From Acidobacteriota bacterium (lineage in GTDB: Bacteria; Acidobacteriota; Terriglobia; UBA7540): 7,927 nucleotides of DNA. The notes under the pieces are model-generated. The model was not told where the DNA came from. It ran no database searches and saw only the letters and a program-made list of their open reading frames with translations. A program made the position numbers and the translations under genes. Position 1 is the first letter of the stretch, and each line of letters begins with the position of its first letter. Below, in pieces: positions 1 to 4,804 of the stretch. The stretch spans positions 1 through 7,927 of the forward strand of contig JAJYJL010000311.1 of assembly GCA_021789565.1 (NCBI GenBank). Direction: 5' to 3'.

Positions 1-96
1 CGTGAGGGTTTCCTCAATCGGCTCGGGGTCAATCTCGAACAGCAACGGCGATTCGGTCGGCGAAGGCTTGAGATCTTTGCGCATGGCTGCCATCAT
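1..96 (-). CDS. N-terminal fragment of an unidentified protein, running off the window
   Basis: The minus strand is open from the left edge to a cluster of ATG codons at 94-96, 91-93 and 82-84. The read begins MMAAMRKDLKPSPTESPLLF and continues with an acidic, proline-rich stretch (EIDPEPIEETLT). Codons in this frame have G/C-rich third positions like the clear genes in the window, whereas the overlapping plus-strand frame does not look protein-like. No Shine-Dalgarno sequence precedes any of the ATGs, so the exact start is open; MRKDL at 84 is the simplest choice, and a GTG at 109-111 is also in frame. An N-terminus of the type charged-PESPLF-EIDP followed by ETLT recalls DDE transposases of the IS1380 kind. 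This is only a resemblance from memory over about 30 residues and no terminal inverted repeat was found. It should be read as a partial gene of unknown function. Confidence 0.5.
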   Translation of the reverse strand, partial: MMAAMRKDLKPSPTESPLLFEIDPEPIEETLT

Positions 97-248
97 ACTG
101 GAATCACGCACCCCACGGGTGAGAAATCCGCGCCGGCCTGCACCCGCCGCTCCGGGCTCCGCAGGCCCTCATTGCCGGTTGTCACAAGGCTGAGCGACAT
201 GCAAGCGCAGACCACCGGCCCCTTATCAACGGATCGGGGACCCGGTTG

Positions 249-608
249 ATGGCCCTACTGGCCTTTGTGTGCGCGTTAGCGCAACAGCCGGCCCGGATCC
301 TCCACGGAACATGGATCGCCACCGCCGGCCGGGGGCAGACTCTGCACGGGACCTGGACGGGCGGCGCCTTGCCCGGGCGCCCGGACGTGGCCGAAGGCAC
401 GTGGATGCTGGCGACCGGCGGACGCATTGTTCTTCACGGAACCTGGCGGGCGGAGAAGAACAGGCAAGAATGGGAAGGCCAATGGACCGCGCAGACGGCC
501 AGTGGAGAATCGATGGCTGGCTCCTGGGGCGCCGACGTCGAACACTGGAAGGGCAAATCGTTCCAGGAACTGCTGGAGCTGACGCTTCAGGAAGAAGTTT
601 CCGGTTAG
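249..608 (+). CDS. Small exported protein of tandem G-x-W repeats, apparently cut short by a TAG codon
   Basis: The ATG at 249 (a TTG at 246 is directly adjacent) opens a 119-residue frame. A GGGGAC stretch at 236-241 could serve as a weak ribosome binding site. Residues 1-11 (MALLAFVCALA, then QQ) resemble a short signal peptide, so the protein is probably exported. The rest consists of repeats of 13-16 residues, each with a Gly-x-Trp core. Tryptophans are at 22, 36, 52, 66, 79 and 93, in HGTW (three times), EGTW, EGQW and AGSW. They are probably short beta strands. The tail from about residue 102 (KSFQELLELTLQEEV) is a likely helix. Codon use is that of a real gene. No catalytic motif is visible and I do not recognise a function. 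The frame reads straight on after the TAG at 606-608 into another G-x-W-like stretch up to a TAA at 657-659, so the stop may be a recent nonsense mutation (see separate entry). It has no obvious operon partner; the next gene starts 385 bp downstream. Confidence 0.72.
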   Translation: MALLAFVCALAQQPARILHGTWIATAGRGQTLHGTWTGGALPGRPDVAEGTWMLATGGRIVLHGTWRAEKNRQEWEGQWTAQTASGESMAGSWGADVEHWKGKSFQELLELTLQEEVSG

Positions 609-659
609 TGGCAGATGGGGTCCCGACAGGGAAACTGGTGGCTGAAGGGCTCCCATTAA
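606..659 (+). other. In-frame continuation of the G-x-W protein beyond its TAG stop
   Basis: Directly after the TAG at 606-608, the same frame reads WQMGSRQGNWWLKGSH and then TAA at 657-659. This extension restores the repeat core of the upstream protein: Gly119, the stop position and Trp121 would make another G-x-W, and GNW follows at 128-130. A single base change (TCG to TAG) would account for the stop, giving GSW as in the repeat ending at residue 93. The likely ancestral gene is therefore 249-659, 136 codons. Whether the strain reads through, makes a shortened protein or has lost the gene cannot be told from the sequence. Confidence 0.6.
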
Positions 660-935
660 CCCGGCCGCTGAGGCTCCGGGCTATCACCATGCAGCACGGT
701 TCTACTTCCAGCATTCCAGCGGCCGAATGGCCTCGCTGACGGATTCGACGGTGAAATCAAGCTCCTCTCCATCGCGTCTCCATCGGCTGCGACCCGCCGT
801 TGCAACCTTTTCCTTGAATTGGCCATCGCAGCAAAACCCGGTCCATCGCGGCATCCTCGCATGACTGGACCGGCCGATCCCGTGTAGAATTTATAATCCG
901 GCACGGACGGCAGGGAACGCGGAATATTTGAGAAG
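660..935. other. Intergenic region, no gene recognised
   Basis: This gap lies between the G-x-W gene and the beta-barrel gene. Open frames cross it on both strands, but none has good codon use or a ribosome binding site. The only features I can point to are the -10-like element near 892 and some short GC-rich palindromes around 870 (CCGG, CGGCCG). Confidence 0.5.
892..897 (+). promoter_or_regulatory. Consensus -10 box (TATAAT), candidate promoter of the beta-barrel gene
   Basis: A perfect TATAAT stands out in GC-rich surroundings about 95 bp before the chosen TTG start at 993. It predicts a 5' leader of roughly 90 nt. No good -35 box occurs 16-18 bp upstream; the nearest partial match, CTGGAC at 865-870, is 21 bp away. 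The call therefore rests on the -10 box and its position. Confidence 0.4.
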
Positions 936-980
936 GTGTCTTTGCCCGGCATCCTGAGTGGAAACAGGATCAAGTTGATC

Positions 981-985
981 GGAGG
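981..985 (+). promoter_or_regulatory. Ribosome binding site that sets the TTG start of the beta-barrel gene
   Basis: GGAGG lies 7 nt before the TTG at 993-995. The reading frame can be extended to a GTG at 936, but that would place 19 extra residues before a complete signal peptide. The ribosome binding site plus the signal peptide favour TTG 993. Confidence 0.75.
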
Positions 986-992
986 CTCACCA

Positions 993-1700
993 TTGAAGAT
1001 TCGCAGATTGCTTCAGGGACTGATGGCGGTCGTACTTCTAAGCACCAGCGCGGCGGCGCTGCATGCCCAGGACTATCGGGTATTCATCGAGGGCGGAGTC
1101 TCCTCGCTACACGACAAGCAATATTACCAGGTCTACGGCGCGTCATTCGCCTCCACTTACAGGACCGGCAACAGCTTTACCGTGGGAGGTGAATATCCCA
1201 TCTTCAAAACCCTCAGCGCGGAAGGCTCCTACAGCAGGTTTCGCAACAATCTGGCCGTCACCAATTACTTTAATTCCACCGCCCCCAATGACGTCATCGG
1301 GTATAGCATCCAGGGCCAAAGGATCAGCCTGGACGCCAACGCCCACAGCGCCAAAACCATCAAGGGAGTGCGGCCTTATCTCGTCTTCGGGCTTGACCTC
1401 AACCGCTTTGCCCCCACCAGCGACGGGGCGGCGCTGGCCCAATCGCGGGGATTCAACGGGGTCCCCGGCACGGTGCTGAAAGCAGACGACCGGCTGGGAT
1501 ACAACTTCGGCGGCGGCCTGGACATCAATCTCACCCACCTGCTGGCCGTCAAACTCGACGCCCGCGACCACATTTCCCGCACGCCCGCTTACGGTCTTTC
1601 CGATGCAGCCGGATCCGGTCCCGGCGCATACTATCCGGTCACCGGACACATGCATGACCTGGTCTTTTCCGCCGGGTTTGTCATCCACTTCGGTTTATAG
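993..1700 (+). CDS. Outer-membrane beta-barrel protein with signal peptide
   Basis: The protein has 235 residues and starts at TTG 993, behind GGAGG at 981-985. Residues 1-25 are a classic Sec signal peptide: KIRR, then a hydrophobic core (LMAVVLL), then an ALHA cleavage site before QDYRV. The mature part is rich in alternating polar and hydrophobic residues and in aromatic and glycine residues. Examples are FIEGGVSSL, SFTVGGEYPIF, PYLVFGLDLNRF, YNFGGGLDINL and the closing strand LVFSAGFVIHFGL. This fits a small eight- to ten-stranded outer-membrane beta-barrel of the OmpA-like/OMP_b-brl superfamily, with an F near the C-terminus as in the usual insertion signal. Its ligand or role is unknown; no peptidoglycan-binding or plug domain is present. 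It seems to be transcribed alone and converges on the YihY/BrkB gene with a 19-bp gap that lacks a clear terminator. Confidence 0.82.
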   Translation: MKIRRLLQGLMAVVLLSTSAAALHAQDYRVFIEGGVSSLHDKQYYQVYGASFASTYRTGNSFTVGGEYPIFKTLSAEGSYSRFRNNLAVTNYFNSTAPNDVIGYSIQGQRISLDANAHSAKTIKGVRPYLVFGLDLNRFAPTSDGAALAQSRGFNGVPGTVLKADDRLGYNFGGGLDINLTHLLAVKLDARDHISRTPAYGLSDAAGSGPGAYYPVTGHMHDLVFSAGFVIHFGL

Positions 1701-1719
1701 GTTCTTGTCAAGCGGCCGC

Positions 1720-2673
1720 TCAACCGGCCACAAACAGCCGTTGCGGAACGTTTTCTGAGTGGAAGGTGCGGGCGGATTTTTCCAGTTCTGAATCCATTTC
1801 AGCCGCCACCAGCAGGATGAAATTGGTGATGTAAACCCAGGTCATGAGCACGAAGAAAGTGCCCACCGCGCCATACGCGCCCGAGGTGGTGAAGTGGCGG
1901 ACAAAGGCGTTGAAGCCAATCGTCGATGGAAACCAGACCACCACCACAAACAAGCTGCCCGGCGTGATCCATCGCCAGAGCCGTTTGGTGTTGGGCAGCA
2001 CGTAATTGGCAAAGCACACGGCAAAATTCAGCAGGGTCAGCGGAATTACCCATCGCAATACGTGCCACAGCACCACGAACGCCACGCCCGGTCCGGAATG
2101 CGTTCCCAGCCAGTGGCCCGCCCGGCCTCCAAAGGCCAGGAGCCCGAACGCCGTCAGGAAGGTGAGCGCGAACACCAGCATCACGCCGCAGGCCAGCAGC
2201 CGCCTTTTCCAGAAGCCCCGGGTTTCGCGCGCGTTGTAGGCTGTGTTCAGGCCGTCCATCAGGCTGATCACGGCGCGGGTGGCAATCCAGATGGAACTGG
2301 CCAGGCCAAAGCTGAGCAGGCCGCCCCACTCCTGGGTCAGGTTCGTCACGGTTCTGAAGACGTAGGGCTGGACGGGGTCGGGGAAGTATTGGGTGATCCA
2401 GGTGAGCACGTGCGGCCACGCGCCTGTGAAGGGCAGATATCCCACAATGGCCGCCAGCACAATGAAAAAGGGAAACATCGCCATCAGGAAGAAGTACGAC
2501 ATCTGCGCGGCCAGATCCTCGCAGCAGTCGTGCAACACGGCCATCCACACCCGCCGCAGCCACACTCGCACCGCCAGGTTACACTCCAGGCCGAACAGCC
2601 GCGTCCAGCCAAACCCGTGCTGCCTTTCCGGCTTCACCGTGCTTTCTGTGTCGCAAGGCAAATTCCCCTCCAC
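1720..2673 (-). CDS. YihY/virulence factor BrkB family inner-membrane protein
   Basis: The 317-residue protein has a hydrophilic N-terminus of about 45 residues, then about six membrane segments near residues 58-82, 117-139, 159-182, 197-226, 236-257 and 268-291. Family hallmarks are visible. The first segment follows DLAAQMSYFFLMAMFPFF, a Trp-containing helix ends in RAVISLMDGLNTAY (133-146), and the last helix carries YGAVGTFFVLMTWVY (267-281) followed by the acidic AAEMDSELE. Length is normal for the family. These proteins were once annotated as ribonuclease BN, which is incorrect. They are integral inner-membrane proteins whose substrate is not settled; the name BrkB comes from a Bordetella serum-resistance locus. 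The chosen start is GTG (2671-2673) with no ribosome binding site. A TTG four codons later (2659-2661) has GGAGGGG just ahead and is a good alternative that leaves all membrane segments intact. It is transcribed divergently from the sulfide:quinone oxidoreductase gene. Confidence 0.93.
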   Translation of the reverse strand: MEGNLPCDTESTVKPERQHGFGWTRLFGLECNLAVRVWLRRVWMAVLHDCCEDLAAQMSYFFLMAMFPFFIVLAAIVGYLPFTGAWPHVLTWITQYFPDPVQPYVFRTVTNLTQEWGGLLSFGLASSIWIATRAVISLMDGLNTAYNARETRGFWKRRLLACGVMLVFALTFLTAFGLLAFGGRAGHWLGTHSGPGVAFVVLWHVLRWVIPLTLLNFAVCFANYVLPNTKRLWRWITPGSLFVVVVWFPSTIGFNAFVRHFTTSGAYGAVGTFFVLMTWVYITNFILLVAAEMDSELEKSARTFHSENVPQRLFVAG

Positions 2674-2773
2674 CGGCGGCAGGATGGGCCCTTTGACAGC
2701 TCTTATAGCAGCGTTCGCTCCCGTTATACTGCATGAGCACTGGAAACATCTCTGTCATCCTACCCCTGGCCCT

Positions 2774-2800
2774 ATTATACGCGCCCAGCAGCAAGTCCAA
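2774..2800 (-). promoter_or_regulatory. Candidate promoter for the YihY/BrkB gene
   Basis: On the minus strand TATAAT (2774-2779) follows a partial -35 box TTGGAC (2795-2800) with a 15-bp spacer. The -10 box is perfect, but the -35 box is weak and the spacer short. It would start transcription about 95 nt before the gene. A second -10-like box, TATAAC (2723-2728 on the minus strand), lies closer but has no -35 partner. Confidence 0.4.
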
Positions 2801-2853
2801 GACGCTTTGCACCGGCGCAGGCCGCGCGCGGGGGAGGGCAATTGAGACGAAAA

Positions 2854-2877
2854 ACCAAGTAATCTACCAAGTAATCT
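2854..2877. repeat. Perfect 12-bp tandem direct repeat, possible operator
   Basis: ACCAAGTAATCT occurs twice head to tail without a mismatch, followed by another AC. The repeat is AT-rich within a GC-rich region. It is centred about 50 bp before the predicted transcription start near 2917, where activators that contact RNA polymerase at weak -35 promoters often bind. The 12-bp period would set two half-sites almost one helical turn apart. No regulator gene is present nearby, so the binding protein is unknown. Confidence 0.5.
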
Positions 2878-2901
2878 ACTGATGCGCCCGCTGGAAAGTT
2901 G

Positions 2902-2910
2902 TGCTATGCT
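2902..2910 (+). promoter_or_regulatory. Extended -10 promoter of the sulfide:quinone oxidoreductase leader
   Basis: TGCTATGCT combines the TGn extension with a -10 box matching TATAAT at four of six positions. There is no recognisable -35 box, as is common for extended -10 or activator-dependent promoters. Transcription would begin at about 2916-2918, only 2-4 nt before the ATG of the polycysteine leader ORF at 2920. That mRNA would be practically leaderless. Confidence 0.45.
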
Positions 2911-2919
2911 TGCCCCGTA

Positions 2920-2985
2920 ATGATCTCACATGGCGTGAAAAACGGTTGTCGTTGCTGTTGTTGTTGCGCTGCTGCCGCTGTGTGA
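2920..2985 (+). CDS. Polycysteine leader peptide ORF (21 codons) upstream of sulfide:quinone oxidoreductase
   Basis: ATG at 2920 opens a 21-codon frame ending in TGA at 2983-2985. The peptide starts MISHGVKNG and continues CRCCCCC and AAAAV. Six of its residues are Cys (positions 10 and 12-16), encoded by 2947-2949 and 2953-2967. Cysteine is otherwise rare in this window, so five Cys codons in a row are very unlikely to be accidental; an internal GTG at 2935 would give a 16-codon version. The ORF has no Shine-Dalgarno sequence but begins 2-4 nt from the predicted transcription start, which suits leaderless initiation. Its last codons and stop lie inside the left arm of a long hairpin, and an intrinsic-terminator-like hairpin follows before the oxidoreductase gene. 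The expected role is to sense charged tRNA-Cys through ribosome stalling. Leaderless polycysteine ORFs act as cysteine-responsive attenuators in mycobacteria; the role here is inferred from that precedent. Confidence 0.72.
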   Translation: MISHGVKNGCRCCCCCAAAAV

Positions 2986-3055
2986 GCTGATTCCGCCAAG
3001 TTTAATCATCCCTTACAAGAAACCAATCAGCTCCCACAGGGGGGCAGTCGTGCGC
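2966..3055 (+). promoter_or_regulatory. Long imperfect RNA hairpin overlapping the end of the leader ORF
   Basis: Four paired blocks nest in order: GCGC 2966-2969 with 3052-3055, CTGCC 2972-2976 with GGCAG 3043-3047, CTGTG 2978-2982 with CACAG 3035-3039, and GAGCTGATT 2984-2992 with AATCAGCTC 3025-3033. The inner two blocks are separated by one T-C mismatch; the others by a few unpaired bases. The loop is 32 nt (2993-3024). The left arm contains the last Cys codon, the four Ala codons, the Val codon and the stop codon of the leader ORF, so a translating ribosome would control whether it can form. The outermost block shares 3052-3055 with the terminator-like hairpin that follows. Confidence 0.62.
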
Positions 3056-3082
3056 CGGGAACGTGCGTTCCGCGCAGTTTTT
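3051..3082 (+). terminator. Intrinsic-terminator-like hairpin just before sqr (attenuator)
   Basis: TGCGC (3051-3055) pairs with GCGCA (3072-3076), and GGAAC (3058-3062) pairs with GTTCC (3067-3071) around a GTGC loop, with a 2-nt CG bulge. The stem is followed after one base by TTTTT (3078-3082). It ends 6 nt before the ribosome binding site of the downstream gene, so in the plus direction it cannot end the previous unit; the neighbour on that side is on the opposite strand. A conditional terminator is the natural reading. Confidence 0.62.
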
Positions 3083-3099
3083 AATTTCAGGAGGATTCA

Positions 3100-4389
3100 A
3101 TGGAGCAAGAAGGCGATCTAACAAAGACCCACCACCGGGTCCTTATCCTGGGTGGCGGGACAGCGGGCATCATTACGGCAAGTCTGCTTCGCCGGGCCGG
3201 CCAGGAGGGCGTTGCGATCATTGAGCCCTCGTTCCAGCACTTCTATCAACCTCTCTGGACGCTGGTAGGCGCTGGCGCCGTTGCCGCGGAGAAGACTGTC
3301 CGCAGCGAAGGTGACTACATTCCGCAGGGCGTGCGGTGGATCCGTGACCGCGTGGCCGAAGTTGACCCCGACCGGCAATCGGTCCGAACTGAATCGGGCG
3401 CCCGCATCACCTACGATTTCCTGGTGGTTGCGGCGGGCATTCAACTCAACTGGGACGTCATCCCGGGCCTGAAGCAGGCCATCGAACGCGGCGACGCCTC
3501 CAGCAATTACGAGTACGACCTTGCACCCCAAACGTGGGACCTGATCAGGAACTTCAAGGGCGGAACGGCCCTGTTCCACATGCCGGGTGGTCCCATCAAG
3601 TGCCCCGGTGCGCCGCAGAAGATCATGTACCTGGCCGCCGACCACTTTCGCCGCAAGGGTATCCTGCGCAACGTCGAGGTGATTTACGGCTCGGCGACGG
3701 GTTCGATTTACGGCGCCAAGGACTACGCGGCCGTGCTGAACCGCGTGCTCGATCGCTACGGAATCAACACCCTCTTTAATCACGAGCTGGTTGAGGTGCT
3801 GCCGGAAAGGAAGGAAGCGATCTTCCGGCCGAAAAACGGCGCCGAAGGCGAGCGAACCACCGTCCATTACGACATTCTGCACGTGGTGCCTCCACAGAGC
3901 GCTCCCAACTTCATCCGGCAAAGCGCACTGGCCGATCCCGGCAATCCGCAGGGTGGCTGGGTGAACGTGAACAAGCTCACCCTGCAGCACGTGAACTATC
4001 CCAACGTGTTTGCGCTGGGTGATGTGGCCAGCACCCCCAATGCCAAGACCGGAGCCGCGGTGGCGCATCAGGCCCCGGTGGCGGCCGCCAACCTGCTGGC
4101 CGTCATGCGAGGCAAGGAGCCCATGGCGCAGTACGACGGCTATATCGCATGCCCGATTGTCACCGGCTACGGGCGCATGCTGCTGTGCGAGCTCGACTAC
4201 AGCGGCCAGCCGGCGCCACGCCTTCCGGCCATCAACACCTTCAAGGAACGCTACGACATGTGGCTGCTGAAGCGCTATGGCCTGCCCTGGCTCTATTGGA
4301 ACGTGCTGCTGCGCGGAAAAAAAACGCCCTTCCTCGACGAACGGAAAGCCGCCGAGGCCTTGCGGCAGGAGAGCCTGGCCCTGCCATAA
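3100..4389 (+). CDS. sqr: Sulfide:quinone oxidoreductase, type II (SQOR-like flavoprotein)
   Basis: This 429-residue flavoprotein oxidises sulfide, passes electrons to membrane quinone and yields sulfane sulfur or persulfide. ATG 3100 is preceded by AGGAGG (3089-3094, 5 nt away). The FAD-binding Rossmann motif GGGTAG is at 18-23 and the second FAD motif YPNVFALGD ends at Asp308. The two redox cysteines stand in the contexts of the human/mitochondrial-type enzyme: Cys168 in IKCPGAPQK and Cys351 in GYIACPIVTGYG. The C-terminal stretch (about 378-410, with KERYDMWLLKRYG and LPWLYWNVLLRG) matches the amphipathic region that seats these monotopic enzymes on the membrane. Length is normal and there is no signal peptide, so it should sit on the cytoplasmic face. 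The long similarity from the Cys168 region to the C-terminus places it in type II rather than the NADH dehydrogenase-like or FccB groups. It is preceded by a polycysteine leader and attenuator. No persulfide dioxygenase or rhodanese gene is adjacent. Confidence 0.94.
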   Translation: MEQEGDLTKTHHRVLILGGGTAGIITASLLRRAGQEGVAIIEPSFQHFYQPLWTLVGAGAVAAEKTVRSEGDYIPQGVRWIRDRVAEVDPDRQSVRTESGARITYDFLVVAAGIQLNWDVIPGLKQAIERGDASSNYEYDLAPQTWDLIRNFKGGTALFHMPGGPIKCPGAPQKIMYLAADHFRRKGILRNVEVIYGSATGSIYGAKDYAAVLNRVLDRYGINTLFNHELVEVLPERKEAIFRPKNGAEGERTTVHYDILHVVPPQSAPNFIRQSALADPGNPQGGWVNVNKLTLQHVNYPNVFALGDVASTPNAKTGAAVAHQAPVAAANLLAVMRGKEPMAQYDGYIACPIVTGYGRMLLCELDYSGQPAPRLPAINTFKERYDMWLLKRYGLPWLYWNVLLRGKKTPFLDERKAAEALRQESLALP

Positions 4390-4457
4390 CGCAAGAGTTC
4401 AGGAACGCGGCCGGGCGTGCGCAATCACGCATTCGTGTGCGTGGAGTCACTGAGCCC

Positions 4458-4482
4458 GGCCCGGCTACCGGCCATCATTTTT
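4458..4482 (+). terminator. Possible terminator downstream of sqr
   Basis: GGCC (4458-4461) and GG (4463-4464) pair with CC (4468-4469) and GGCC (4470-4473) around a CTA loop, with one bulged C. The hairpin is followed by ATCATTTTT. It lies 69 nt after the sqr stop and 31 nt before the next start. The stem is short, so this is a moderate call. Confidence 0.4.
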
Positions 4483-4512
4483 CCATCGAAGGCGGCCAGG
4501 AGGAGGTGACCC

Positions 4513-4765
4513 ATGAACCGGGCCAATAGCCGGAGGATCTACTGGGCGCCCCGGGTGCTGGGCATAGCCTATGTGCTGTTCATCAGCGTTTTTGCGCTCG
4601 ACGTGTTCGAAGCCAACCTTCCGCCGGGCCGCCGCACAATACCTGGGCTTTCGCGGCGCCGGGCTGGCTCCCGTGCGGATTGAAATTGTCAGTTATCCGC
4701 CGCGACACATCGCCGTCCGGCCCGATCACACCATCGTTGCTTCCGTTGGCGGGCCAGAGGCATAA
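4513..4765 (+). pseudogene. Small membrane-protein remnant with a frame disruption (DUF7670-like N-terminus)
   Basis: AGGAGG (4501-4506) stands 6 nt before ATG 4513, a first-rate start. The frame reads MNRANSRRIYWAPRVLGI, then a transmembrane segment (about 15-32) ending in FALDVF, then turns into an arginine-rich tail with rare codons (ATA, CCT) and stops at TGA 4681-4683, 56 residues in all. The first 32 residues look like the N-terminus of the small membrane proteins I know as DUF7670, which normally go on with further membrane helices. Those are missing. From about 4605 the +1 frame becomes the more protein-like one, with good codon use (AQYLGFRGAGLAPVRIEIVS and on to VASVGGPEA), up to TAA 4763-4765. 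This suggests a frameshift, or a deletion that joined the start of this gene to the end of another. I do not recognise the second part. A short functional 56-residue protein remains possible because the start signals are intact. Confidence 0.5.
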
Positions 4766-4804
4766 CAGGGGACGGTCGAGCCACTAATCTCACCGGGCGT
4801 GGTG

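Noticed and set aside
2..193. Plus-strand 63-codon ORF at the left edge
   Set aside because: It is antisense to the better minus-strand frame at 1-96. Its Ser/Arg/Pro-rich composition and arginine-proline tail are typical of a shadow frame.
226..739. Long ORFs overlapping the G-x-W gene on both strands (269-739 plus, 226-714 minus, 276-656 minus)
   Set aside because: They are Arg/Pro-rich with poor codon use. The 249-608 frame has regular repeats, a signal-like start and normal codons.
1143..1688. Minus-strand 181-codon ORF inside the beta-barrel gene
   Set aside because: It is a mirror frame of a gene with a signal peptide and ribosome binding site, and has no recognisable domain.
1711..1720. 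AGCGGCCGCT palindrome between the convergent genes as a terminator
   Set aside because: It is a loopless perfect palindrome without a T-run, so it cannot form a normal terminator hairpin.
2693..2698. Perfect TTGACA on the plus strand as a -35 box for sqr
   Set aside because: No -10 box lies 16-18 bp downstream. TATACT at 2725-2730 is 26 bp away and TATAGC only 5 bp away.
3118..4068. Minus-strand 316-codon ORF opposite sqr
   Set aside because: It is an antisense shadow of a highly conserved enzyme gene; its His/Val-rich composition follows from the complementary codons.
4415..4430. GCGTG/CACGC hairpin after sqr
   Set aside because: The five-pair stem has no T-run; the hairpin at 4458-4482 is the better terminator candidate.
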